A stretch of DNA of 64,000 bases from Pseudomonas cichorii (lineage in GTDB: Bacteria; Pseudomonadota; Gammaproteobacteria; Pseudomonadales; Pseudomonadaceae). The notes under the pieces are model-generated. The model did no database searches and was not told where the DNA came from. It saw only the letters and a list, made by a program, of their open reading frames with translations. Location of the stretch: contig NZ_BLVZ01000010.1 of assembly GCF_015471405.1 (NCBI RefSeq), positions 209,066-273,065 on the forward strand, given 5' to 3'. A program made the position numbers and the translations under genes. Of this stretch, positions 37,760 through 47,054 are shown piece by piece; position 1 is the stretch's first letter, and the number at the start of each line of letters is the position of its first letter.

Positions 37760-38647
37760 ATGATGCGCATTTTGCTGTTTTTGGCCACTAACCTTGCGGT
37801 CGTGCTGATTGCCAGCATCACCTTGAGCCTTTTTGGCTTCAATGGGTTCATGGCGGCCAACGGGGTTGATCTCAACCTCAATCAGCTGCTGGTCTTCTGC
37901 GCCGTGTTCGGTTTCGCCGGCTCTCTGTTCTCGCTGCTCATCTCCAAATGGTCGGCAAAAATGAGCACCGGCACGCAGATCATTACCCAGCCTCGCACTC
38001 GCCATGAGCAATGGTTGCTGCAGACCGTTGAACAACTGTCCAGGGAAGCGGGCATCAAAATGCCGGAAGTCGGTATTTTTCCTGCCTACGAGGCCAATGC
38101 CTTCGCCACAGGCTGGAACAAGAACGACGCGCTGGTTGCGGTCAGCCAGGGTTTGCTGGAGCGTTTTTCGCCCGATGAAGTAAAAGCCGTGCTGGCTCAC
38201 GAAATCGGTCACGTAGCCAATGGCGACATGGTGACGCTGGCTCTGGTGCAGGGCGTTGTGAACACCTTCGTGATGTTCTTTGCGAGGATCATCGGCAACT
38301 TCGTCGACAAGGTGATCTTCAAGACTGAAAACGGCCAGGGTATCGCCTACTACATCACCACGATCTTTGCCGAACTGGTACTGGGCTTCCTGGCCAGCGC
38401 CATCGTGATGTGGTTCTCGCGCAAGCGCGAATACCGGGCTGACGAAGCCGGTGCCCGACTGGCTGGCACCAGCGCAATGATTGGCGCGCTGCAACGCCTG
38501 CGCTCCGAGCAGGGCGTACCGGTCAATATGCCTAGCACCATGAGCGCTTTCGGTATCAATGGCGGCCTGAAACACGGTCTGGCTGGCCTGTTCATGAGCC
38601 ACCCGCCACTGGAAGAACGTATCGAGGCGCTGCGTCGTCGCGGTTGA
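37760..38647 (+). CDS. htpX: Membrane zinc metalloprotease HtpX
   Basis: A 295-residue inner-membrane M48 peptidase. Two N-terminal membrane segments (residues 2-22 and 33-53) are followed by the zinc site VLAHEIGHVANGD, two further hydrophobic stretches, and the third ligand glutamate in REYRADEAGA. It degrades misfolded membrane proteins with FtsH. The GAGGAG ribosome site precedes the ATG. Confidence 0.95.
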   Translation: MMRILLFLATNLAVVLIASITLSLFGFNGFMAANGVDLNLNQLLVFCAVFGFAGSLFSLLISKWSAKMSTGTQIITQPRTRHEQWLLQTVEQLSREAGIKMPEVGIFPAYEANAFATGWNKNDALVAVSQGLLERFSPDEVKAVLAHEIGHVANGDMVTLALVQGVVNTFVMFFARIIGNFVDKVIFKTENGQGIAYYITTIFAELVLGFLASAIVMWFSRKREYRADEAGARLAGTSAMIGALQRLRSEQGVPVNMPSTMSAFGINGGLKHGLAGLFMSHPPLEERIEALRRRG

Positions 38648-38666
38648 TCCAGAGCTGCAATCCAGA

Positions 38667-38692
38667 AAGGGCGACGCGAGTCGCCCTTTTTT
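38667..38692 (+). terminator. Rho-independent terminator of htpX
   Basis: AGGGCGAC-GCGA-GTCGCCCT followed by six T residues, 20 bp after the stop. Confidence 0.85.
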
Positions 38693-38830
38693 GTGCCTGC
38701 CTTGCAGGCCTCTAATTGCCGCACCGCCAACACTTCAGAAATTTCGATCAGAACGCCTAAGAACTTATATTGGATTCCGATCAATGCCCTGCCCCAAGAT
38801 AGGCGCATCTCAAAGACTCAGGACTTCATC

Positions 38831-39598
38831 ATGTTCCCCAGCCTGTTTATCTCCCACGGTTCTCCCATGCTGGCGCTTGAACCCGGCGAGAGCGGCCCGG
38901 CGCTGACCCGTCTGGCGAGCGAAATGCCCAGACCCAGGGCCATCGTGATTGTTTCAGCGCACTGGGAAAGCAACGAACTGATCGTCAACGGCAATCCGCA
39001 ACCGGAAACCTGGCATGACTTCGGTGGCTTCCCGGCCGCTCTGTTCGCTGTTCAGTACCCGGCCAAAGGTTTGCCGACACTGACCGCCGAGCTGGTCGAG
39101 CTGCTGGCTGCAAGCGGTCTGCCAGCCCGCACAGACAGCCGCCGCCCCTTTGACCATGGTGTATGGGTACCGCTGTCGTTGATGTATCCGCAAGCCGATA
39201 TCCCGATAGTGCAGATTTCGCTGCCAAGCCGCCAAGGCCCCGCCTTGCAGACCCGTGTCGGCCAGGCGATCGCCAGCTTGCGCGAACAAGGCGTGCTGAT
39301 CATAGGCTCCGGCAGCATTACCCATAACCTGCGCGAGCTGGACTGGAATGCCGGCCCGGAAAGCATCGAGCCCTGGGCAAAAGAGTTTCGTGACTGGATG
39401 ACCGAACGACTGGAAAGCAACGACGAGCCGGCACTGCACAACTACCGCACACTCGCGCCACATGCAGTACGCAACCATCCGAGCGATGAGCACCTGTTAC
39501 CGCTGTATTTCGCAAGCGGGGCTGGCGGCAGATTCAGCATTGCCTATAAGGGCTTCACCATGGGAGCACTGGGTATGGATATCTACCGGTTTGACTGA
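38831..39598 (+). CDS. DODA-type extradiol aromatic ring-opening dioxygenase
   Basis: A 255-residue protein of the LigB superfamily (YgiD/4,5-DOPA dioxygenase group). Metal-binding residues sit in FISHGSPML, SAHWES and RPFDHGVWVPL, with SGSITHNL later. It would open a catechol-type ring using Fe2+ or Zn2+; the natural substrate is unknown. The ATG at 38831 is favoured because homologues begin with the LFISHG strand. Confidence 0.88.
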   Translation: MFPSLFISHGSPMLALEPGESGPALTRLASEMPRPRAIVIVSAHWESNELIVNGNPQPETWHDFGGFPAALFAVQYPAKGLPTLTAELVELLAASGLPARTDSRRPFDHGVWVPLSLMYPQADIPIVQISLPSRQGPALQTRVGQAIASLREQGVLIIGSGSITHNLRELDWNAGPESIEPWAKEFRDWMTERLESNDEPALHNYRTLAPHAVRNHPSDEHLLPLYFASGAGGRFSIAYKGFTMGALGMDIYRFD

Positions 39599-39611
39599 CT
39601 GAATCCAGGGC

Positions 39612-39644
39612 AAAAAAAATCCCCGAACCAGTCGGGGATTTTTT
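39612..39644. terminator. Bidirectional terminator
   Basis: ATCCCCGA-ACCAG-TCGGGGAT with an A-run on the left and a T-run on the right, between the converging dioxygenase and helicase genes. Confidence 0.85.
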
Positions 39645-39670
39645 CATCTGACGATCAACTCAGGTGTCGA

Positions 39671-41341
39671 TCAGTCTTCGCGATAGCGACGCAGCTTCAA
39701 CTGCTTGCCAGCAACGCGGGTGTCCTTGAGCTTGGTCAGCAGACGCTCAAGGCCATCTTCCGGCAGCTCGACCAGGCTGAAGCTGTCACGAACCTGGATA
39801 CGGCCGATCGCTTCGCGGGCCAGGCCGCCTTCGTTGAGGATTGCACCCAGCAGGTTCTTGGCAGCAATACCATCACGCGCGCCCAGCGCGGTACGGCAAC
39901 GAGCACGGCCTTCGGCAAGAGGCAACGGAGCACGACGCTCGCGCTCAGGACGATCACCACGGTCGCTACGCTCACCACGATCAGCACGCGGCGCGTTGTT
40001 CGGCACCAGTGGACGCTCACGCTCGATGGCGGACAGCGTCAGAGCCTGACCGTTGGTAGCCTTGCGCAGCAGGGCAGCGGCCAGAGCACGTGGCGTGCAG
40101 CCGATGTCGGCAGTCAGGCGATCCAGCAGGTCACCGTGGCTGGCTTCTGCATCAGCCACCAACGGCGACAGGCTGTTGGTCAGTTTCTTGATGCGGGCAT
40201 CCAGAACTGCCTGGGAATCCGGCAGGCGGACTTCCACGACTTTCTGGCCAGTCACACGCTCGATCACTTGCAGCATGCGGCGCTCACGTGGAGTCACCAG
40301 CAGCAGCGCACGACCTTCGCGACCGGCACGGCCGGTACGGCCGATACGGTGAACGTAGGACTCAGGATCGTAAGGCATGTCCACGTTGAACACGTGAGTG
40401 ATACGCGGAACGTCGAGACCACGGGCAGCAACGTCGGTCGCCACAACGATGTCCAGACGGCCATCCTTGAGGGAATCGATAACGCGCTCACGCTGGTTCT
40501 GGGCGATGTCGCCGTTCAGCGCAGCGGCCTTGTAGCCTTTGGCTTCCAGAGCGCTGGCCAGATCCAGGGTCGCCTGCTTGGTGCGGACGAACATGATCAG
40601 GGCGTCGAAGTCCTCGACTTCCAGCAGGCTCAGTACGGCAGAGGTCTTCTGGTCAGCGTGAACCAGCAGGTGAGCCTGCTCGATCGCGGTAACGGTCTGG
40701 GTCTTGGTCTGGATCTTGACGTGCTTCGGATCGCGCAGATGGCGTTCGGCGATGGCACGGATCGACTGCGGCAGGGTAGCCGAGAACAGAACGGTCTGGC
40801 GGCTTTCAGGCATGGCCTTGAAGATGACTTCCAGGTCGTCCATGAAGCCCAGCTTCAGCATTTCGTCCGCTTCGTCGAGAACCAGATGGTTCACGGTAGC
40901 GAGGACTTTTTCATCACGACGCAGGTGATCGCACAGACGACCTGGAGTGGCGACAACGATCTGCGCGCCATTGCGGATAGCCTTGAGCTGCGGGCCCATT
41001 GGCGCACCGCCGTATACGGCAACAACAGTCACGCCCGGCATCTGCTTGGCGTAGGTTTCAAACGCGGTGGCGACTTGCAGTGCCAGCTCGCGGGTCGGAG
41101 CAAGGATCAGGGCTTGCGGCTCACGCTTGCTCGGATCGATACGATGCAGGATAGGCAGGGCGAACGCGGCGGTTTTACCGGTACCGGTCTGCGCCTGGCC
41201 GATCATGTCGTGGCCGGCAAGAATAATCGGGATGGATTGCTGCTGAATGGCCGAAGGCTCTTCGTAGCCGGTCGCGATGACGGCTGCAACAATACTCGGA
41301 TGAAGGTCGAGAGCGGCGAAGCCGCCGATTTCCTGGGTCAT
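39671..41341 (-). CDS. deaD: DEAD-box ATP-dependent RNA helicase (DeaD/CsdA-like)
   Basis: A 556-residue helicase with AQTGTGKT, PTRELALQ, VLDEADEML, SAT and HRIGRTGR motifs. The C terminus has a basic RGERSDRGDRPERERR linker (about 455-480) and a DbpA-like RNA-binding domain. The start MTQEIGG is chosen over an extension of 11 residues. It remodels RNA, aids ribosome assembly and acts in the cold. A gap of about 440 bp upstream leaves room for the long leader typical of cold-induced deaD genes. Confidence 0.93.
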   Translation of the reverse strand: MTQEIGGFAALDLHPSIVAAVIATGYEEPSAIQQQSIPIILAGHDMIGQAQTGTGKTAAFALPILHRIDPSKREPQALILAPTRELALQVATAFETYAKQMPGVTVVAVYGGAPMGPQLKAIRNGAQIVVATPGRLCDHLRRDEKVLATVNHLVLDEADEMLKLGFMDDLEVIFKAMPESRQTVLFSATLPQSIRAIAERHLRDPKHVKIQTKTQTVTAIEQAHLLVHADQKTSAVLSLLEVEDFDALIMFVRTKQATLDLASALEAKGYKAAALNGDIAQNQRERVIDSLKDGRLDIVVATDVAARGLDVPRITHVFNVDMPYDPESYVHRIGRTGRAGREGRALLLVTPRERRMLQVIERVTGQKVVEVRLPDSQAVLDARIKKLTNSLSPLVADAEASHGDLLDRLTADIGCTPRALAAALLRKATNGQALTLSAIERERPLVPNNAPRADRGERSDRGDRPERERRAPLPLAEGRARCRTALGARDGIAAKNLLGAILNEGGLAREAIGRIQVRDSFSLVELPEDGLERLLTKLKDTRVAGKQLKLRRYRED

Positions 41342-41786
41342 GGGTCTGCCTCTGGTGCATCCGCAAAGACCCATGCTTCAAAGCTGCGCGTGCCGTGTAC
41401 GACCTTGAGGTCACCCTGGCTGCTTTGTCGGCGGGGATTTGCGAAAACGTTTGATGAATGGATCGTCAAGAATAGTCCTAAACGGACAAGCTACCGAAGC
41501 AGGCTTCGGAAAACTGCAATACCTGACGAGGGCCTCTTAAGGCCGGCGCGCACTATACCGGAATTGCGTTTGAAAGTGAGGCTTTTTTTACAAAATATTG
41601 GCGGCTGGAGCGCTGCTTGCAGGCATCGCGCAACTGGGCAAACAAACCGGAATCCCTTGAGAGCCCGCGATTACGGGCACAATCAATTAAACGTTTCACC
41701 CATTCATGCATATGAATGGGATCACGCATCGCGACATGCGGCGAAATGTCTCACTCCAGCTTCTCGTCGAACCGCTTGATTCCCTG
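41342..41786. other. Long upstream region of deaD
   Basis: A 445-bp region between deaD and the spermidine-synthase-like gene, both on the minus strand. It contains one candidate small ORF (listed separately); I cannot locate the deaD promoter with confidence. Confidence 0.5.
41553..41729 (-). CDS. Candidate small protein, 58 residues
   Basis: An ATG at 41729 opens a frame beginning MRDPIHMHEWVKRLIDCARN and ending at TAG 41553-41555. The composition (Trp, Cys, charged residues) looks protein-like and is mostly free of rare codons, but there is no good ribosome site and I do not recognise a family. It could also be a chance frame in the deaD leader. Confidence 0.3.
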   Translation of the reverse strand: MRDPIHMHEWVKRLIDCARNRGLSRDSGLFAQLRDACKQRSSRQYFVKKASLSNAIPV

Positions 41787-42551
41787 TCAGGTTGCCGAAC
41801 GAATGTCCTTGATCAAGGGGAGCAACGAGTAGCCCAACTGCGGCGCAAGCACCTCGGCGCGGCGGGTCAGCGACTCGACGTTCAGGGTCTGCTCCAGATC
41901 GGCCGGCACGATGAGGATGACATTGCCCTCCTTCACCGGCAGTTCCCAGTAGTGGCGGTGATAAAGCCCGCGCAGCAACGCCGCCCCCAAAGGCTTGCCG
42001 TCATCGGTGGCCCACTGGTTGATGATCAGCCACCCGCCCGGATTGAGGCGCTGCTGGCAACTCTGGAGAAAATTCCACGCCAGATGCCCGGCTCCCGGGC
42101 CGACATCGGTATAGAGATCGACAAAGATCAGGTCGGCAGTTTCCGCACTGTCGAGCAGCTCAAGTGCATCGCCAATACGGATATACAGCCGCGGATCATC
42201 ATCCAGCCCCATGTACTCGATTGCCAGGCGCGGGACATCCGGGCGCAGCTCGATGACTTCCACATCGTCCAGCGGCAGAAACTTCATGCAGGCTTGAGTG
42301 AGGGTGCCGGCGCCCAGCCCGAGAAACAACGCGCTCTCGGGGGCTTCATGGCACAAGGCACCGATCAGCATGGCGCGGGTGTAGTCATACTCAAGCCAGC
42401 TAGGGTCGGCAGTGAAGGTACAACTCTGTTCAATGGCATCGCCAAATTCAAGGAAGCGATACTCATCCACCTCCAGCACGCGAATCATGCCGAAATCATC
42501 ATGTACTTCGGCCAGGATTCGTTCTTCGCGCTCACGCTCTTCAGTCATCAC
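41787..42551 (-). CDS. Spermidine-synthase-like methyltransferase-fold protein
   Basis: A 254-residue protein with the polyamine-synthase-type fold: ALFLGLGAGTLTQ is the nucleotide-binding loop and VEVIELRPDVPRLA the acidic end of the second strand, then LIFVDLYTDVG. It lacks the full set of active-site residues of true spermidine synthases, so I call it only SpeE-like. The start is one of two adjacent ATGs (42548 or 42551). It is upstream of deaD, co-oriented. Confidence 0.8.
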   Translation of the reverse strand: MMTEEREREERILAEVHDDFGMIRVLEVDEYRFLEFGDAIEQSCTFTADPSWLEYDYTRAMLIGALCHEAPESALFLGLGAGTLTQACMKFLPLDDVEVIELRPDVPRLAIEYMGLDDDPRLYIRIGDALELLDSAETADLIFVDLYTDVGPGAGHLAWNFLQSCQQRLNPGGWLIINQWATDDGKPLGAALLRGLYHRHYWELPVKEGNVILIVPADLEQTLNVESLTRRAEVLAPQLGYSLLPLIKDIRSAT

Positions 42552-42710
42552 CTCTCCCGGTTGGCAATCGCGCCGAGCGCAAAGGGCGAATTGTCAGCCA
42601 AGCGAGAGCATTTGTCACAACTATCGAGCCTGCTCGTCCTGCGCGCGCTGGCAGCCCGACCCTGAACTGTTAACATGCCGATTCGATTGCATATCCCACA
42701 AGAGCCAATA

Positions 42711-44057
42711 ATGAGCCAACCCTGGAGCCCCGACAGCTGGCGGGCATTACCTGTTCAGCAACAACCTCAATACCCTGACGCCGCGCACCTGTCAGAAGTC
42801 GAACAACGCCTGGCAAGCTATCCTCCTCTGGTGTTCGCCGGAGAAGCCCGAGACCTGCGCCGCCAGTTTGCCGAAGTTTCTCAGGGCCGTGCATTTCTGC
42901 TGCAAGGCGGCGATTGTGCTGAAAGCTTCATGGAGTTTTCGGCAGCGAAGATTCGCGACACGTTCAAAGTGTTGCTGCAAATGGCCGTGGTAATGACCTT
43001 TGCCGCTGGCTGCCCTGTGGTCAAGGTCGGGCGCATGGCCGGGCAATTTGCCAAGCCTCGCTCGGCCAACGACGAAACCATCGACGGCGTGACGCTCCCG
43101 GCCTATCGCGGCGACATCATCAACGCTATCGGTTTCGACGAGAAGAGCCGCGTCCCTGACCCGGAGCGCCTTCTGCAGGCGTATCACCAGTCCACGGCCA
43201 CCCTGAACCTGCTGCGAGCCTTCGCGCAGGGCGGTTTTGCCGATCTGCATCAAGTCCATCAGTGGAACCTGGACTTCATTGCCAATTCGGCACTGGCGCA
43301 GAAGTACAGCCAACTGGCTGACCGCATCGACGAAACCCTGGCATTCATGCGCGCCTGCGGCCTGGACAGTTCGCCACAATTGCGCGAAACCAGTTTCTTC
43401 ACCGCTCACGAAGCCTTGCTGCTGAACTACGAAGAAGCCTTCGTGCGACGCGACAGCCTGACCAACGACTTTTACGATTGCTCGGCGCACATGCTGTGGA
43501 TCGGCGACCGCACCCGACAACTGGACGGTGCCCACGTGGAGTTCTTGCGCGGCGTCCATAACCCGATCGGGGTCAAGGTCGGCCCGAGCATGAACACCGA
43601 CGACCTCATTCGCCTGATCGACACCCTCAACCCCGACAACGATCCGGGCCGCCTGAACCTGATCGCCCGCATGGGCGCCAACAAGGTCGGCGATCACTTG
43701 CCGCAACTGATTCGCGCCGTGGAACGTGAAGGCCGCAAGGTGCTGTGGAGTTCGGATCCGATGCATGGCAACACCATCAAGGCCAGCAGCGGCTACAAGA
43801 CCCGTGACTTCGCGCAGATCCTCGGGGAAGTGAAACAGTTCTTCCAGGTGCATCAGGCCGAAGGCACTTACGCAGGCGGTATCCACATAGAAATGACCGG
43901 CCAGAACGTCACAGAATGCATCGGCGGCGCACGCCCGATTACCGAAGATGGATTGTCGGATCGTTACCACACCCATTGCGACCCACGGATGAATGCCGAT
44001 CAGTCGCTGGAACTGGCGTTTTTGATTGCAGAGACATTGAAGCAAGTGAAACGCTGA
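42711..44057 (+). CDS. Class II 3-deoxy-7-phosphoheptulonate synthase
   Basis: A 448-residue plant-type DAHP synthase that joins erythrose-4-phosphate and PEP at the start of aromatic biosynthesis. The start MSQPWSPDSWRALP matches the family. LQGGDCAESFMEFS, VKVGRMAGQFAKPRS, DPMHGNT and the EMTGQNVTEC segments are class II signatures. The frame before 42711 has no homology support. It is divergent from the SpeE-like gene and followed by the REP/MITE region. Confidence 0.94.
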   Translation: MSQPWSPDSWRALPVQQQPQYPDAAHLSEVEQRLASYPPLVFAGEARDLRRQFAEVSQGRAFLLQGGDCAESFMEFSAAKIRDTFKVLLQMAVVMTFAAGCPVVKVGRMAGQFAKPRSANDETIDGVTLPAYRGDIINAIGFDEKSRVPDPERLLQAYHQSTATLNLLRAFAQGGFADLHQVHQWNLDFIANSALAQKYSQLADRIDETLAFMRACGLDSSPQLRETSFFTAHEALLLNYEEAFVRRDSLTNDFYDCSAHMLWIGDRTRQLDGAHVEFLRGVHNPIGVKVGPSMNTDDLIRLIDTLNPDNDPGRLNLIARMGANKVGDHLPQLIRAVEREGRKVLWSSDPMHGNTIKASSGYKTRDFAQILGEVKQFFQVHQAEGTYAGGIHIEMTGQNVTECIGGARPITEDGLSDRYHTHCDPRMNADQSLELAFLIAETLKQVKR

Positions 44058-44070
44058 AAAACCGTGGGGG

Positions 44071-44111
44071 CGACTTCATTCGCGAAGGCCGATATTCGCG
44101 ACTGAAGTCGC
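44071..44111. repeat. REP inverted pair
   Basis: GCGACTTCATTCGCGAA and TTCGCGACTGAAGTCGC form a 17-bp stem with one mismatch and a 7-base loop. Confidence 0.7.
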
Positions 44112-44118
44112 TCCTGCG

Positions 44119-44302
44119 CAGACCGTGTGAAAACGTAGCGAGCGAAGGTCAGGCAAGGCGAAAACAGGCGAGGAACGGTCGGAGTCGCGCTCGACTTTAC
44201 GTGTTGTAAATGAGCATTGCGATGGGGGCGCCCAGTCCGGACTCGCGCACGAGCCTGTTTTCAACGCAGCATGGCCGAGCGCAGTAGTTTTCACACGGTC
44301 TG
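44119..44302. mobile_element. MITE-like element with 16-bp perfect terminal inverted repeats
   Basis: CAGACCGTGTGAAAAC at 44119-44134 and its exact reverse complement at 44287-44302 enclose 152 bp without an ORF. Inside, GGCGAAAACAGGC and GCCTGTTTTC form a second, inner inverted pair. No transposase is present, so movement would need one elsewhere. I could not find a clear target duplication. The right terminus lies in the last codons of the following gene. Confidence 0.7.
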
Positions 44303-45466
44303 TACGATTCGTATATCTGGCAGCCCCAGCCAGTCGGCCAACTGGCGCAGGTTTCGGGTCAATGCCTCTCTGCCCTCCTCGCCCAACCCGCGCGCCTCTT
44401 CATGCACGGCATGCACCGCCAGACAGCCTGCCGCCCGTTCGGAACGAAGGTCGACCCGCGCGGCGATACGCTCGTTGTGCAGGAACGGCAAGACGTAATA
44501 GCCGTAAACCCGCTTGTGCTGTGGCGTGTAGATCTCCAGTCGATAGCGGAAATCGAACAGCCGCTCGGTGCGCGCACGCTCCCAGATCAGTGAGTCGAAC
44601 GGCGACAGCAAGGCGCTGGCCGACACTTTTCGAGGCTCCGGGATATCCGGCAGACAGAAAGCAGGCTGTTTCCAGCCTTCGACCCGAACCCTTTGCAACT
44701 CGCCCGTTTCGACCAGCTCGGCAAGAGCCAGACGGCTGGGGAGCGGATCCTGTCGAAAATAATCCCGCAGGTCCTTTTCCGTACCGACACCCAAGGCCTT
44801 TGCCGCATGCAGCAACAGACCACGCTGGGCCTGGGCCTCGTTGATTTCCGGCTGATCGAGGATGGTAGCCGGCAACACTCGCTCCGGCAGGTCATACAGA
44901 CGCTCGAAACCTCGACGCCCGGCCACCGTGACTTCACCCGCAGCAAACAACCATTCCAGCGCAAGCTTCTCGGCACTCCAGTCCCACCAGGGGCCTGCGC
45001 GCTCCTGTCGAGAACTGAGGCTGCCAGCCCCCAACGCACCCCGCTCATGAACAGCCTGCAAGACTCTCTCGATAACCGGCTGCTGCTCACGACCAAAGCG
45101 GGCCAGTTGCTGATAAATACCTTCGCCCTGGGCTGCACGCTTCATCCGCCAGCGCATCAGCGGATACAGCTCGATGGGCAGCAGCGAAGCCTCGTGCCCC
45201 CAATACTCGAACAGCGTGCGATACCGCCCCTGACTCCAGGCAGCCTGATCCAGCAACGTCTGCGAATAGTTGCCCAATCGTGAATACAACGGCAGGTAGT
45301 GTGAACGAACCAGCGCATTGACCGAGTCGATCTGCACCACACCGAGTCGCCGGATCAACTGCGCGACGTGGCTGGCCTTGATGGTGGCTGGCGGCTGGCG
45401 CCCACTGAAACCCTGAGCAGCCAGTGCCAGGCGACGTGCTTGCTTGAGGGGTAGCTCTACAGACAT
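44291..45466 (-). CDS. YcaQ/AlkZ-family DNA glycosylase (winged helix)
   Basis: A 391-residue HTH_42 protein. The QxD motif QID at residues 45-47 (LGVVQIDSVN) matches YcaQ, a glycosylase that unhooks interstrand crosslinks. EYWGHEASL and LSPFDSLIWERARTERLF are family segments. The last codons CAG-ACC-GTG-TGA lie within the MITE terminal repeat, so the C terminus (QTV) and stop were set by the insertion. The native end was probably slightly longer. The core domain appears intact, so activity is likely kept. Confidence 0.88.
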   Translation of the reverse strand: MSVELPLKQARRLALAAQGFSGRQPPATIKASHVAQLIRRLGVVQIDSVNALVRSHYLPLYSRLGNYSQTLLDQAAWSQGRYRTLFEYWGHEASLLPIELYPLMRWRMKRAAQGEGIYQQLARFGREQQPVIERVLQAVHERGALGAGSLSSRQERAGPWWDWSAEKLALEWLFAAGEVTVAGRRGFERLYDLPERVLPATILDQPEINEAQAQRGLLLHAAKALGVGTEKDLRDYFRQDPLPSRLALAELVETGELQRVRVEGWKQPAFCLPDIPEPRKVSASALLSPFDSLIWERARTERLFDFRYRLEIYTPQHKRVYGYYVLPFLHNERIAARVDLRSERAAGCLAVHAVHEEARGLGEEGREALTRNLRQLADWLGLPDIRIVQTV

Positions 45467-45541
45467 TCAAGACTCCCGACCGAGCCTGCAACGCTAGCCG
45501 ATTTTGCGACGCTCTGTCAGGACTTTAAGCGTAGAAAGACC

Positions 45542-46288
45542 TCAGAGCTTGAACATCAGGATCACGGCACAGAACACCAGAAACAGGCAGAACAGGTACC
45601 GCAGCAGCCGCTCTGGCATCGAGTGCGCCAGCTTCACGCCCCAACTGACGCTGGCCAGGCCACCAATTGCCAAAGGAATCCCCATGGACCAATTGACATG
45701 GTCATGCAGCGCATAGGTGAACAAGGTAATCGCCGTGCTAGGCACCGCCAGCGTCAAGGCAAGCCCCTGCGCAACAACCTGAGTCGCACCGAATACGCTG
45801 GTGAGAATCGGCGTGGCAACCACCCCGCCGCCAACCCCGAACAACCCACCGGTGACGCCGGAGCCGACCCCCAGAAGCCACAGCCAGTTGACGTGACGCA
45901 ACTGCGTACTGGCCTGCCCCTTGCGCGAGAACATCTGGGCAAGGTTGAAAATCGTCAACAGGATCAGGAAAACCACGAATCCGATACGCATGTGTTGCGC
46001 ATCGACCCTGACCGCCAGCAGGGAGGTCAACCAGGCCAGGAAGAAACTGGGAATGACAAGCATCAACGCATTGCGTAACAGCACACGATTGCGCTGGTTA
46101 TAACGCCACAAGGCCAGCAAAACGTTGGGCAACACCATCAGCAATGCCGTGCCTTGCGCCAATTGCTGATCAAGCCCGAACAATACTCCCAGCGCCGGAA
46201 TTGCGACCAGTCCACCACCAATTCCGAAGAGCCCACCCAGGGTGCCCATCGCGGCCCCCATCAATACGAACATCACAACTTCAATCAC
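45542..46288 (-). CDS. TauE/SafE-family sulfite exporter-type membrane protein
   Basis: A 248-residue membrane protein with about eight hydrophobic segments and the two internal repeats typical of TauE/SafE (GGLFGIGGGLVAIPALG and GVTGGLFGVGGGVVATPIL). Members export sulfite, sulfoacetate or related anions. The substrate here is open. It stands between ycaQ and ohrR. Confidence 0.88.
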   Translation of the reverse strand: MIEVVMFVLMGAAMGTLGGLFGIGGGLVAIPALGVLFGLDQQLAQGTALLMVLPNVLLALWRYNQRNRVLLRNALMLVIPSFFLAWLTSLLAVRVDAQHMRIGFVVFLILLTIFNLAQMFSRKGQASTQLRHVNWLWLLGVGSGVTGGLFGVGGGVVATPILTSVFGATQVVAQGLALTLAVPSTAITLFTYALHDHVNWSMGIPLAIGGLASVSWGVKLAHSMPERLLRYLFCLFLVFCAVILMFKL

Positions 46289-46493
46289 ACCACGCCCCCA
46301 GTCAGCCCACGGGTGTGAATGCTACGCAGTCTTGGCCCGCAGGCATACGATCAATGCATGAGAATCCATCGGGATCCTGTGCCTGGGCCGGCTACGATTC
46401 GCATCCAGCACCCACGATCGTCCTGATTTATCTGGCGCATTAAAGATCGCAGCACTAAATTAGATACATTTTCACCGCTTACGAGGATTGGCC

Positions 46494-46967
46494 ATGAATG
46501 CCGAAGACCGTCTTGACCCCGATACTTCTGCCGATTGCGACTCGTTGCTGCTCGATAACCAACTGTGTTTCGCCCTCTACTCCACTTCGCTGATGATGAC
46601 CAAGGTCTACAAACCCTTGCTCCAGGCACTGGGGCTGACCTATCCGCAGTATCTGGCGATGATGGTGCTGTGGGAAAAAGACGGCTTGACCGTCGGTGAT
46701 GTCAGCACGCGCCTGCTGACCGATCCCGGCTCATTGACGCCACTGCTCAAGCGTCTCGAAACCGAAGGCTTCATCAGCCGCACCCGCAGCAAGGAAGACG
46801 AGCGAGTGGTCTTGCTGCATCTGACAGAACAGGGACGCGCTCTTCAGCAAAAGGCCAGAGACGTTCCCGGCTGTATCCTCTCGTCCAGCGGACTGACTCT
46901 GGATAAATTGCGCGTGCTGCAGAGCGAGCTGCTGGAGCTGCGTACCCACCTGCATGACAGCCTTTAA
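46494..46967 (+). CDS. ohrR: MarR-family peroxide-sensing repressor OhrR
   Basis: A 157-residue MarR protein. The reactive cysteine expected in OhrR is C25 in NQLCFALYSTS, and the wing and recognition helix are LLTDPGSLTPLLKRLETEGF and RTRSKEDERVVLL. Organic hydroperoxides oxidise this cysteine and free the ohr promoter. The ATG at 46494 is preferred over a TTG six bases earlier. It is followed by ohr after about 245 bp, in the same direction. Confidence 0.92.
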   Translation: MNAEDRLDPDTSADCDSLLLDNQLCFALYSTSLMMTKVYKPLLQALGLTYPQYLAMMVLWEKDGLTVGDVSTRLLTDPGSLTPLLKRLETEGFISRTRSKEDERVVLLHLTEQGRALQQKARDVPGCILSSSGLTLDKLRVLQSELLELRTHLHDSL

Positions 46968-47038
46968 GCGAAGCGCAAGCCATCCCGTGCCTTGCGGCGC
47001 CATGCCGACGAACGGCAAAAAAAATCATAAGCCTTTGT

Positions 47039-47054
47039 TTTAAATAGATTTAAA
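47039..47054. promoter_or_regulatory. Palindrome, candidate OhrR operator
   Basis: TTTAAAT-AG-ATTTAAA, perfect 7-bp arms, lies about 160 bp before ohr and after ohrR. A second 10-bp palindrome, CAAATATTTG, is at 47128-47137, nearer ohr. Either could be the operator. Confidence 0.45.

Noticed and set aside
40136..41779. A 547-codon frame antisense to deaD
   Set aside because: Shadow of the helicase; the minus strand carries all DEAD-box motifs.
46357..46425. A 22-codon frame before ohrR (MRIHRDPVPG)
   Set aside because: Too short and without a good ribosome site.
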